Positions 1-10,900 of a stretch of 64,000 bases of DNA are shown here, piece after piece. A program made the position numbers and the translations under genes. Source of the stretch: Diospyros lotus (Eukaryota > Streptophyta > Magnoliopsida > Ericales > Ebenaceae); the NCBI RefSeq assembly GCF_014633365.1, contig NC_068347.1:17506433-17570432 (forward strand). Reading direction: 5' to 3'. The notes below the pieces were generated by a model. The model did no database searches, was not told where the DNA came from, and saw only the letters and a program-made list of their open reading frames with translations. Every line of letters begins with the position of its first letter. The stretch's first letter is position 1.

Positions 1-2849
1 GAGAGCTAAGGCAGCATCGATGATACATCTGGGAGGTATTTTCATTTTTTATGAAGGAGAAACCAAGTTTTGTTAGAGAGACTGTGTTTAGCAAGTTGCA
101 GGACAAAGGCAAGGGCAACATGTTCTCTACCATACAAGTGGAGCAAGGCCTTAAGCGGGGTGAGTCGACTTATTTGGAAACACTGGTCGAGATGAAGCCA
201 AACCAGTAGGTGGAAGTCCCAAATGTGGTGGCAAATGTGCTGGCTGAGTTTGTAGACATGATGTTGCCCGAGCTGCCAAGGGCCTTATCGCTTAGATGCG
301 TGATTGATTATCACATCGAGTTACAGCTTGGTGCACAAGCCTAGTGAAGGCCCCTTATAGGATGACATCGCCCAGGTTGGCAGAGTTGAGGAAACAGTTA
401 ACTAAGCTACTAGATGCAGGATTGATCTAGCCATCGAAGACATCATATAGAGCATCAATGCTTTTTCAGAATAAGCAAGATGGGTCCCTTTGAATGTGTG
501 TTGACTACAGTGCCCTAAACAAAGTGACCATCAAGAACAAGTGCTCGATTCCATTGATTGCAGACCTATTTGATAAGGTCTTGCCACCTACTTCACCAAG
601 CTGGATTTGAGTTCAGGGTATTGGCAGGTTAGGATTGCTGAGGGGGATGAGGGGAAAACCACATGTGTAACTAGGTATGGGGCTTATGAGTTTTTAGTGA
701 TGCCATTCAGCTTAACTAATGCCCCTACTACATTTTGTAACCTAATGAATGATGTTTTAAATGAATACATCAATCAGTTCATTGTTGTGTATCTTGATGA
801 TATTGTGATCTATAGTAATACCTCGAAAGACCATTTGGTGGACTTGAGAAAGGTGTTCTCTCGATTAAAAGAGCACTAGCTCTTTGTAAAGAAGGAGAAA
901 TGCAAGTTTTCCCGTGAAAAGATCATGTTCTTGGGGGCATCGTATTAGCTAAGGGCGAGTTCGAACGGATGAGAAGAAGGTGAATTCGATAATCAATTGG
1001 TCTGCTCTTATGAAGGTTTCGGAACTTAGATCATTCCTTGGATTGGCGAACTACTACCGAAAGTTCATCCAAGGCTACTCGAAGAAGGTTGGTTCCTTGA
1101 CTGATCTGTTAAAGGACAAGGCATGGCAGTGGACTGCCGAATGTCCAGAAGAGTTTGACGAGTTGGAGGTAGCAATTTCTTCAGAACCTGTGCTGAAATT
1201 GCATGACTTTGAACGGCCATTCGAGGTACATACTGATGCTTCTGACAGGGTTATTGATGGCTTCTTGATGTAGGATAGGCATCTTATGGTATTTGAGAGT
1301 TGATAATTAAATAAAACTGAGTAGCGGTACTCAACTAAAGAGAAGGAAATGTTGGCTATAGTGCATTGGCTGCAACTGTGGCGGGTATATTTGCTGGGGA
1401 CAACGTTTATGGTATGCACTGATAACGTGGCTAATACATACTTCTCAACACATAAAAATTTGACAGCTAAGCAGGCGCGTTGGCAACAACTGTTGTCCAA
1501 GTATGTATTGGTGTGGCAGCACAAGGCAGGGGCCATCAATCGGGTAGCTAATTCTTTGAGTAGGAAGCATGCGCAGATTGTTGTGGCAGCCATTAGCAAA
1601 ATCCATACTCAGTTCTTGGACTGGGTTCGAGAATAGGTGAAGGTTGACAATCACTATCAAAAACTGGTGCAACAAGTAGTTGAGGGCGTAGCGCGGTGCT
1701 ATTGGCTTAGTGAAGACTTGTTGTGTGTCAAAGGAGACTAACTGTATCTATCTTGTGGCGTAGGTTTGCGATATATGCTATTGCGTAAGACCCATAACAT
1801 GGTATGGGTTGGCCATCCGAGGATAGCACGAATGAAGGCATTGCTTGCATGGTGTTCCAGTAGGATAAAGTCGAAAGGAGAAGGGAATTAGGTTTATTGT
1901 ATCCTCTTTCAACCCCTGAGAGACCGTGGGTGTCAATTTTGATGGATTTCATAACAGGTTTTTCTAAGATGGTGATGGTAGTAGATCGGTTCTCCAAGTA
2001 TGCAGTGTTTGTGGCTACACAGAAGGCATGCAAGACCGAGACCACTATCGAATTATTTCTCAAGCACGTGGTAAAGTATTTTGGGCTGCCTGAAGACATT
2101 GTCAGTGATCAGGATGCGAGATTTACAAGCCGATTTTGGATTTCGTTGTTCAACATGATGTGCTCTAAGCTGAAGTTTTCAACAACAAACCATCCTCAAA
2201 CTGATGGTCAGACAGAGAGGGTGAATGCATTGTTGGAAGAGTATCTTAGGCATTATGTGATAGCAAGCCAGAGGAATTGGATATATATCTTGGACATCGC
2301 TCGGTTTTGCTATTATTTTTTCATAAGTCTTCAGTAAAGGGTCGGAGTCTATCGACCCTTGGAGTTTGAAGTGGGAGATAAGGTGTGGTTGAAGCTTACT
2401 ACTCAAATTTGAAAGCAAATCGCCAATAAAATGATGCATTGTGGGTTGATTTCGAGATTTGATGGACCCTTTGAGGTACTGCAGTGAGTTGGTGCTATGG
2501 CATATAAATTGCAATTGCCTAAACAATTGAAAATTCATCCAACTTTCCATGTGAGTTTCTTAAAGCCTTACTAATGAGGACAATACACTTGGTTAGATAT
2601 AGGCCAAGAAGGCTCCCTCCACTATTCGAGTACAACATGATTGTGAGATTGAGGCAATCTTGGACCATCACACATTGGGGGCAAGCAAGAAGAACAGGTG
2701 TATTCAATATTTGGTAAGATGGAAGGGAGCTCCAAAGGGGGAAGAAAGTTGGGAGAGGGCTACAACTCTATGGCAGTTTGAAGACATCATACAACAGTAT
2801 TTATCTTCACTTCCAATGGGTTTGTCAAAACCTTCTAGTGGGGGTGGTT
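1..2849 (+). pseudogene. Ty3/gypsy chromovirus pol remnant (RT, RNase H, integrase, chromodomain)
   Basis: Decayed polyprotein of an LTR retrotransposon, cut by the left window edge. Protease-to-RT linker and RT N-terminus can be read at about 240-600 through several stops. RT core is at 607-879 and contains 'YLDDIVIYS', so the catalytic aspartates remain. RNase H follows in two frames (980-1273 and 1349-1636). The integrase core at 1897-2337 shows D (MDFITGF), D (VSDQDARF) and E (ERVNALLEEYL). The integrase C-terminus is near 2341-2570 and a chromodomain is at 2660-2854 ('YLVRWKGAPKGEESWE'). The chromodomain marks a chromovirus; the RT wording is closest to the Galadriel/CRM-like group as I remember it, which is an inference. 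Many stops and frameshifts show it is dead. Confidence 0.9.
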
Positions 2850-3587
2850 TGTGATGTCTCCGTCAAGCTCATCGGTGCAGGAGAAGCATGTTAGCACGAA
2901 GAGGGCGTGTCAAGGCAGGATGCTAGTGGCAGATGGCTCAAGTGTTGGATGACACAAGGCTGCCATGCTAATGGGGCAACAAGCATGTGGGAGAATGGGC
3001 CACGAGAGCTGAGGCATTTGCAGACAAGTCAGTGTTTGGGATGGCTATAGCCCACAGATGTGGCCAGGAGTGGGCGGATGGCCGAGGAATGCGAAAGCCA
3101 TGGGGTAGACTACGTAGGCCAAGATATGTGGGACATGGAAGTGAGCTAAGTAGGTTGACATGTGTAGGACATGAGGGCAATCCGTGTAGCCTTGATGGGG
3201 TCAAGGGTAGCAGGTGGGAATGGTTGTATCACCTACGTGGGCGTAGCCCACGCACTCTCGCAATGTGTGGCGCATGTCCGCACTATGCTCGCCCACGAAG
3301 CCCATGCGCATGCACAACGGAGACAGTTAAGCCAGGTGGTGGCCTGACGAGCCATGTGACCCACAAAGATAGTTTTCCCACGAGATGTATGCGGCCTAAT
3401 TGAGTTTGATGCAACGATTATGTATGATATCCGCTTGTATTTTTGTTGCCTATATATATGTGGCTAGAGGGGCATGCTTCTGTTTTTACTGTGCTTAACC
3501 CCGTAAGGTTGTTGGTTGACCTAAGGAGAGAACTTAGGGCCATCACAAGTTTGCCAATCGGATTTAGGGAAAGATAGTCTTGTGACA
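2850..3587 (+). repeat. 3' LTR of the left-edge gypsy element
   Basis: Starts TGTGATGTCTCC directly after a purine tract (AGTGGGGGTGGTT, about 2836-2849) and ends GTCTTGTGACA, giving TG...CA ends and 738 bp. A TATATATATG box lies near 3451. The 5' LTR is outside the window, so neither identity nor target duplication can be checked. The 138-codon open frame at 2987-3403 lies inside this LTR and resembles no protein I know. Confidence 0.7.
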
Positions 3588-3699
3588 TATCCTATAATAC
3601 AAGGACTCCTAGTAGTAATGAAAAATTGACAAAATAGGAATAAGAATAACTCTAATCAAAACCTGAATAGGAATAAGCCTATTTAGTTTTGGGCTTAGT

Positions 3700-3943
3700 G
3701 GTCTTACGCATATAAATTTTATGAATTTGGGGTATAGGAGTCTTGGTCATAACAATTTACCTCATGAAAACCAAAGGGGAAACACTTATTCTCTTCGATA
3801 ATTTTGTCAAAATGGTTAAAACCCAATTCAATAAACCAAGTGTAGGAAGTTAGATTAGATAATGTAGCCGAGTTTCTCTCCAAAAGCTTCCAAAAATTCA
3901 TCTTAGGACAAAGGTATGCTCCACCAAACTTCTTGCCCACAAC
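3700..3943 (+). pseudogene. Ty1/copia integrase remnant, left part
   Basis: In the plus frames the text reads like a copia integrase core: 'YLMKTKGETLILFDNFVKMV', then a damaged D-N-A-AEFLS region, then 'QTSCP'. The matching right part resumes at 6411 after a solo LTR insertion. Frameshifts and stops are frequent. The 110 bp before it (3588-3700) shows nothing I recognise. Confidence 0.75.
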
Positions 3944-6410
3944 TGTAATATCCAGTATTTAATATCAAGAGTATTTTCAAAAATTATGGGTCAAAATGGA
4001 ATTTACTATAGTTTTGGGCCAATGTGTAATATCCAAAACTTTAACAAAAAGGAAAGCGACCAAACAAAGACGAAACTTGGAGGGTAAAAATGTTCAAAGA
4101 GTCATGGGATGTCAAAAACAAGAGATTTACAAAGGTTTTGGGTCAAAATTACGCGATTAGGGGCATTCGGGCCAAAGTGCAGAATCTAGAAATTAACGGA
4201 GGGTGGTCAAAATGAGGTTTTTTTTTCTAGATTTTCAAGGGTGTAGTGACACATCCTAAACTTGAGGGTTTTAATAGTATTAATGAAAAACTAAGGGTTT
4301 GAGTGAAATGGGCAGAATCTTGAAATATCAAAGTTTGGGGGGGAGAAAGTGTAAATTCTGAAAATCAGGTGTGAAACCTGCAAACCATCGGCCAACTTTG
4401 CAGCCTTCATCGAAACTACCAAAGGGCATCAGAATGATCTCCAGGCCATGATGGTTCGATTGAACCTAGCCATAGGTCGAGATCTACGGTATGTCAACGG
4501 GAATTGATTTTTAAAGAAATTTGAATCTGGCTGAAAATTTCGAAGCAATTTGTTCGTCATTTAGCTTGATTTTGAGGCTTGTAATGATCATATTCAAGGC
4601 TTAGGAGGTAGGAAAGCTTCTGATTGGTTGAAGAACCGGTCGAAATCGAGTATAAATAAGGCTTTTGAGGTCGAGGGTTTCAAAACAAATCGAAGTAGAT
4701 TGGTTGTGTTTAAGCAAGAATCGAGCCTTAAGAATAAGGGGCTTTTGTTCCTTGAGTGCTAGGGAATGTTTCTGGAAAATTTGGGAGCATTTGGTATAGG
4801 TTTCAAAAGGTTTTGAGAGTTGGCTGGAAAATCGAGCCTCGCCGGAGCCGAGACCTGCAACTACCCGTTTAAGGCTTTTTTGGTGGCTTTTTCTGACAAT
4901 TGAAGGTACCCCTAGGATCGCCTTTTCAAGTACTTCAAGACCCTGTAGCTTGTTTGGCTGTTGGAGGTCGTTGCCGATGGCCATTGTCGGAGAAGACGAT
5001 CGAAAAAGACAGGGTGCGTGTGCTCACCTGTGGACTTCACTCCTAGCCACTCTCTTGGCGCGTGAAGGCGTGTGAGGTACAGGAAAAATCCAAAATTAAT
5101 TTTATTGTTTTGGTAAAACTATTTTATGAATATTTATGTAAAAATATTTGGAGAAACTAGGTGTTTGATATTTATTATGGATTTCCGAAGGAAAGAAAGG
5201 TTTGGAAAAATAGAGAAAAATAAGAAAAATTAAGGAAATTATGGGAAAAATAAAAAAATTGATTTTTATAATCATAATGGTAATTAGGAGACGACTTGAC
5301 TGTTAGAAGGAATGATTACACGATTTTCAAGAGGTGACATGTTTTTCGAGGCAAAAATCAAATTTTTCCGAATTAAAGTGAGAGGTTCGAATCCAGTCTT
5401 ACCGTTGTTTTGAAAGTGTCTTGATGTGTGTGTAGTGAGTTTAGGTGAACGGTTATACCCTCCAGAACTTGAGATATATCGTATAGGTGTTTTACTTATG
5501 TACTTGTGGCATCATATGCATATTGTTTATTTGGAATATTGCATCAACTATTTTATTTATGAAAAATCGATGCATGGTATGCATTTTTCTTATATCATCA
5601 GGGTCTTGATTTTGTGTTGTTGTTATCGGGGTGGGGTCTTCTTGAGAATGAGGCAAGGTTAATCCCAGTGATCGGGTGACAAAGTAGGGCACTCGGGGAT
5701 TAAGTATGTCGCGACAAGGTTAACTGCAAAGGTGTGTGGAATAAATTTTCCACGGGAGGTTGAGTATGCCAGGGAGATTTCCCAGGTTAGACGTGTTGCA
5801 TGTGGTATTTGTTTATATATGTCATGTTTATGCATTCAGTAAATTGTATCATGCCATCACTTAGATATTTTATCATCTAATCTAAGTTATACCCCTGAAC
5901 ATTCAACGTTCCAGCCAGGGACTGCTGCAAGGGTAGGAACGTGGCCGATTGAGGGCCAATAGAGTTTGGTGTGATAGCTGATGTATCGTTTTGGGTCATT
6001 AGTATTTATTTTGATATATGTGTGGATGGGCGCATGATAGCGTTATTATCATTTTGTAGCATTGTAATACGTATCTTGCTATGTATGAACCTCGTGGTAG
6101 GCCACGGTAATTGATGTTATGATATTATTTTTCGTTGCGTATGTTATGACTCGTTTAGTTTGAGACTATGGATCTTATTAGCTAAATGAGCAAGATTGGG
6201 GTTTTCGAGATTTTATCTGCATGTGAAGATTATTCTTGAAACCACCGTGGGTGTTGGCCTGTGTAAGCATGTGAGATTGTTTGTTGGACCGTAGTATGTG
6301 TCAGGCATGTTGAAGGTTGTTTTTGCTGCACCACGAGTGATAATCAGGAAAAAAAAATTTTTCTCAAGAATTCTCTTATAGTAGCACGTCTGACGAGGCA
6401 AGATGTTACA
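3944..6410 (+). mobile_element. Solo LTR, 2467 bp, target duplication ACAAC
   Basis: Begins TGTAATATCC and ends GCAAGATGTTACA, with ACAAC at 3939-3943 and again at 6411-6415. The two flanks join into one copia integrase reading, which fixes both borders. There is no coding capacity. Internal landmarks include a block rich in GGTTAATCCCAGTGATCGGG (about 5659-5680). The TGTAAY...GTTACA ends resemble those of the solo LTR at 54252-57157, which suggests a related long-LTR gypsy family. Orientation is inferred only from these ends. Confidence 0.85.
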
Positions 6411-7250
6411 ACAACATTGCAGCAAAATAACATAGTAGAGAGAAAACACAATTACCTTCTTGAAATAGCGCGTGCAGTTAGGTTCTAGTCCAATTTACCT
6501 CTAAGATATTAGAGTGAATGCATCTTAATAGTAGCCTATCTTATTAATTTGCTCCCAATCCCTAGGTTAAACGGAAAGTCCCCCTAAAGGTCATGTTCAA
6601 AGAAAAACCTATTGGCTATACCTAACTATGGGCTTTTACACATTTTTGGATCCCTATGTCATGTCTTCACCAAACCTAAACCCTTGGACAAGTTTTGCTA
6701 GGCCTAGAAGGTGCGCTTTTCTTGAGGCATAGCATGGGAAAGAGAGGGTATATGGTGTTAAAAATGGAAAGTAGGAGAATATATGAATCCAGGGACGTGC
6801 TATTCTATGAAGACATCTTTCCATTTCAAGAACAAAAGCATGGATGACAGAGGAGAGAGCCGAATATTAGAACAGCTGTGCCAATGGAACAAAGAATGTA
6901 GGATCAACCCATTAACGATGATTTGAATGGCAATGAGAATGGAATTTAGATAGGAATTGAGGAAGATTCTGATTAGGAGATGGTTTTGGAAAGCAATGAA
7001 CCTGAAGATATTGTAGGGCATGAAATCTGTAAAGAAATGGTTGAAGAATCAAGCATCGATCAAGGGAAAGAAGAATTCCCAAGAGATTTGATGCCTATGT
7101 CTTGAATCATGACAACATAATCTCGGCTCCCATCCGCAAGAAAACCCACCCTCCAGTCGATGACACTGGTACTGAATTCACATCTGAAAAGGTATTATAC
7201 TCACAAAATCGATGGGTTCCCGACGTTTTCCATCTCGAATCACCGACCGA
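6411..7250 (+). pseudogene. Ty1/copia integrase/RT-linker remnant, right part
   Basis: Continues the copia integrase of 3700-3943. The plus frames read 'LQQNNIVERKHNYLLEIARA' from about 6416, then 'INLLPIPRLNGKSPLKV' near 6530-6590, then 'KRGYMVLKMESRRIYESRD' near 6740-6800, the usual end of a copia integrase. Beyond about 6850 it fades into an acidic linker-like region with many stops. It probably ends near 7250, where the 3' flank of the PPI1 gene begins. Confidence 0.7.
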
Positions 7251-7401
7251 CGTTTATTGAAAATGCTGGAAAGGACCCGTTTCTTGCAGTGAAAAAAGTC
7301 AAAATTTGCATAACTTAAGAAAATCAGAATAAGAATAGGTAAGAGGAGCATGATTTATCAATTATGATTTGGTGCTGAGTATTCAAGCAAACATCAAAAC
7401 A

Positions 7402-7407
7402 TTTATT
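7402..7407 (-). promoter_or_regulatory. Candidate poly(A) signal of PPI1
   Basis: AATAAA on the minus strand, about 245 nt past the PPI1 stop codon. The spacing suits a plant 3' UTR. It is a single short motif, so support is weak. The stretch 7408-7651 would be 3' UTR and holds no other recognisable feature. Confidence 0.3.
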
Positions 7408-7651
7408 TGTGTAGTTTGTCTAAAATTACCAAAAGAACATCTTGTAGAGACAAAGGTTCTCAAGCCTTCAATTCACTCAGGAAAAAGTTCGAGTTTGAAG
7501 CTAAACCACCGGACGCCGGAGCAAAAGCAAAATGTAATGCAAGTATCTAGGACTGCCTGTTTCTACCAACAATATGATTTTTTGAGAGAATGAAAAAAAT
7601 AAATAGAACAAACGAATAAACGCGCTGGCTTAGTTGTTGTACTTCTTCTTC

Positions 7652-7984
7652 TTAATTACTTGAGGAAAAATGCTTGTATCCGATCACTAAGAGCATCAGA
7701 AGTAGAGACAGACCAGCAGGAGCAGCCCATGTCCAGTAGTTAGTTGTTTTTTTCCGCTTGAGTATAAGTTTGGCAACTGAATCGGGGGCTTTTGTTCGAT
7801 TCCTGTACCTGATTCCATTCTCTTTCCGATCCTTATTTTTTGATGGAACTGGGGCTTCAACATCTTCATCACCCTCCTTTTCTGGTTCGTTAGCCTCCGC
7901 TTCTGCTTCAGTTGGTTGTTCCACGTCTTCAGAAGCGGCTGCAGAAGCTGCAGCCTTCTTCTTTGCCGTCTTCTTCTCACGTTC
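7652..7984 (-). CDS. PPI1: PPI1 exon 7 with C-terminal membrane anchor
   Basis: Codes residues 537-646 and the TAA stop at 7654-7652. Acceptor TCCACAG. Reads '[10 protein letters not shown]', an Ala/Ser/Glu-rich acidic part, '[20 protein letters not shown]', and a hydrophobic segment '[18 protein letters not shown]' near the end. The Lys-rich motif just before a tail anchor is typical of the family. The correct frame is clear from this similarity. Confidence 0.88.
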   Translation of the reverse strand, partial: EREKKTAKKKAAASAAASEDVEQPTEAEAEANEPEKEGDEDVEAPVPSKNKDRKENGIRYRNRTKAPDSVAKLILKRKKTTNYWTWAAPAGLSLLLMLLVIGYKHFSSSN

Positions 7985-10900
7985 CTGTGGATTGAAAACA
8001 AATCCTATCCATTAGTTGAACATTTTCCAACCCCTACAAAATATGAAATATGAAGATACTCGAGAATAATTTCCTTCATTTTCTTTTCAGCCTCCTTCTG
8101 AGCTTTGATCGCTGCTTTTGCAGCCGCTTTCTCTGCCAATCTCTTCTTCCTCTCCAAGGCCTGCTTCGCTTTTGCAATCTGCTCTTCTCTTTTCATCTCC
8201 TTCAGCTTTGCTTCATCCACTTTATTCTGATTAGAGTTCAAATCTTTCTGGGTTTTTTCAGACTCCGAGGTTCTCCCTTTGCCTTCCGAGTCAGCAGGCT
8301 CCAAAATGGTTCCCGAATCTGTTGGATTATTCTTTGCTTCTTTCTGGGGTTTACTTTTTGTTTCTTTCTGGACCTTATCGGCAAGTGCAGTATCATGTTT
8401 TAGAGAAGAAATAGAATTTTCTTTCGGTTGCTTTACATTGATTTTTGTGACAGTCCCAGTTTCAGAGAAAGTTGTTGGCTCTGGTAATACCAATGGCTTC
8501 TCATCCGGGTTCCTCATCCGTCCATCCCTGCTCAACTGCCGAATGTCCAATGATGGCAAAATTCTTTGCTCATAATCATGTCTAAAAGCCTTGTTACTGT
8601 TCCAAAGGGACAGAAATTTCTCAACCTATCAATATAAGATAAGAGGATAAGTAAATAGGTTACTAAAACAACAGAATGGCAATCTTATAAATTCCCGAGG
8701 ACAGCTAGGTTCCAACTAACCTCCACATTTCTGATTTCTTCAAGGGCTTCAATATCCTTCTTTGTGGCAAGTTCTCTGACCCGGTTCAAGAGTGCACGAT
8801 TTTGATAATAGCAAGAATTCTGAGAAAAAAAGAAGCAACACAGTAAATAAAAGATCAGAACTAATTCAAGGTTTTGGATAATGATCTCGTGAAGAAGCAA
8901 ACTTGAATCTTAAATTGTGAAGTGCAGAGATGGAATAGAATAAACTGGGAAACCACCGAATAGATTCAAATTATGACAGGAGTCACAGGACTGACAATAG
9001 TCAACCAAATGAACCTTCTGCTTTACAAGTTCATGGTCTTAAGCAACACAATGCTAAATGCCAGTTGTTATGGAATCTGATAAAAATCACAAAAGAATTG
9101 GTTTTCGTATCAGAGATGATGGTGCACAGTGATTCAATAATTGAAACTTCTCTTTCAAAATTTATTTCCACTACTGTATACTACGGTTATAATCTTGAAA
9201 TTTATTGTCTCTAAACAAGTAGGCAACCCACGGGACTAATAAATATTTACAAATCAAATGTTAATTGAATTATTCCTTCCAGAACTAGAAAAACATCTGT
9301 TAATTGAAATAGCTAAACTGCGCAAGTGACCTCTCTCTGAATGAAAGGATGTTGGAAATGCATTCAAATTGATCATAAATCATTTGGTATATCAAAGAGA
9401 ATTTATTGTTGGTGCTGGAACATAACAGAGGCATCAGACATCAATTCTGTTTCCTATTATCTGAAATTCTTTGGTGTACAACTCCTTGGTAGCCATTTCT
9501 GGATTTATATGGGGTACTAATGAACAATACTCTTAGTAGGCATTTTGAGAGGGTTTTGAGATTAAAAGCCTCTTCAATTAAGGGGAAAATCTTCATTACT
9601 CTTATAGAAGGGAGGGAACAAGGATTTTCATCTGATTATCTTAGTTAGGAGCATTTACAAAATTCTGCTAAGTTTTTATCTAGGAATTAAGATTGGTAAT
9701 TCGGTCTTTGAACTCCAAAATGTATTTCTGCTAGGTGGCCAAAATTCTTGTCTCTACATTGATATCTAACAAGCATTGGACTCCCGCAAGATGCATAATA
9801 TTGCGAGTGCAATTTACAAGTTGGATATTGAAAGGCTTTATGACCATGTTATTAATCCTTACTTTATATTATGGAGGGAATGGTTTGCAATCAGTGTAGG
9901 TCATGGATCTAAGTCGTGTTTCCTTTGTTAGATTCTCTGTGCTTGTCAAAGGTGTCCCTGGAAGTTAGTATTCTTTTTCCTTTTTTAATACTTTTAGAGG
10001 TTTAAGACATGAGACCCCTCCCTTCCTTCTTGTTTATCTTGCTTATTTAAGGCTGAGTATAGATTAGATTAGTGTTTTCAAACCTTGAAATAAAGCACAT
10101 TCCATCACTAGGGTGTCCTTACCATATCATTAACCTTTTGTGAGCTTGATGTTAGGGTTTTGAGGTTTTTTAAGAGTATCCTTACATGTTTGAGCAAGTG
10201 TATGATTTAGGATTAAATGTGCATGAGCAAAAATTATCCCTTCACAGTTTACCTGAGGTCCTCGGGCACAAGGTAGGTCCTTACCAACCATGTATGTTGG
10301 TCTCCTACTTTTATCTACTTAACAAAGCCAAAGAGCTCTAAGATGGGCGATTCCAAACGTGTGTCCTAGTATCATGGAAAATTTATTTCAATAAAATTGG
10401 AGGGTTACCTGTATTAAAAGCACTATTCTTGTATCACAATTATGTCCCTTTTCAGATCCCCACTCCTGTGGTGAATAGATTGGAAAAATTGCAGAGAGAG
10501 TTCGTTCACGATGGCCTCAACTCAATAATAAATTCTAGTACCCTTTGGTGTGAGTTGGAACAAGGTGTGTCTTCCCAAGGGTTTTCATTTATTTCGGAAC
10601 TTTAGAGAATTACAAATGTTAAGCATAAAAGCTTTTGTTTACTAAATCTATTTGGATTCTTAATTTGGTAGGGTTATGAGAGTATTAAACACCTCACAAG
10701 TGTTAGGATTATTTAGATGTGTATTATTGCTTTGGATACAAAGATTTTGGTTTCTTTGGCACTTTCTTCTCCTTTCATGTTCTTCCTTTCTTTCTTCTCC
10801 TCTTGGTCCTTCATCGTAGGTGGTGGTATAGGAATTAGAAAGTCAAGGTTGTTCTACAAAGCCCTCTTAGGAAAATGGTTATAGAGGTTTGTGACTGTTA

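Noticed and set aside
2987..3403. 138-codon open frame
   Set aside because: Lies wholly within a gypsy LTR, has skewed composition and no recognisable domain.
5384..5394. GGTTCGAATCC, a perfect box B, as a tRNA or SINE
   Set aside because: No box A at the right distance, no cloverleaf, no A tail; it lies within a solo LTR.
7652..8900. A separate small gene for the C-terminal PPI1 exons
   Set aside because: The exons lack their own start and continue exactly, in phase, from exon 4 at 47740.
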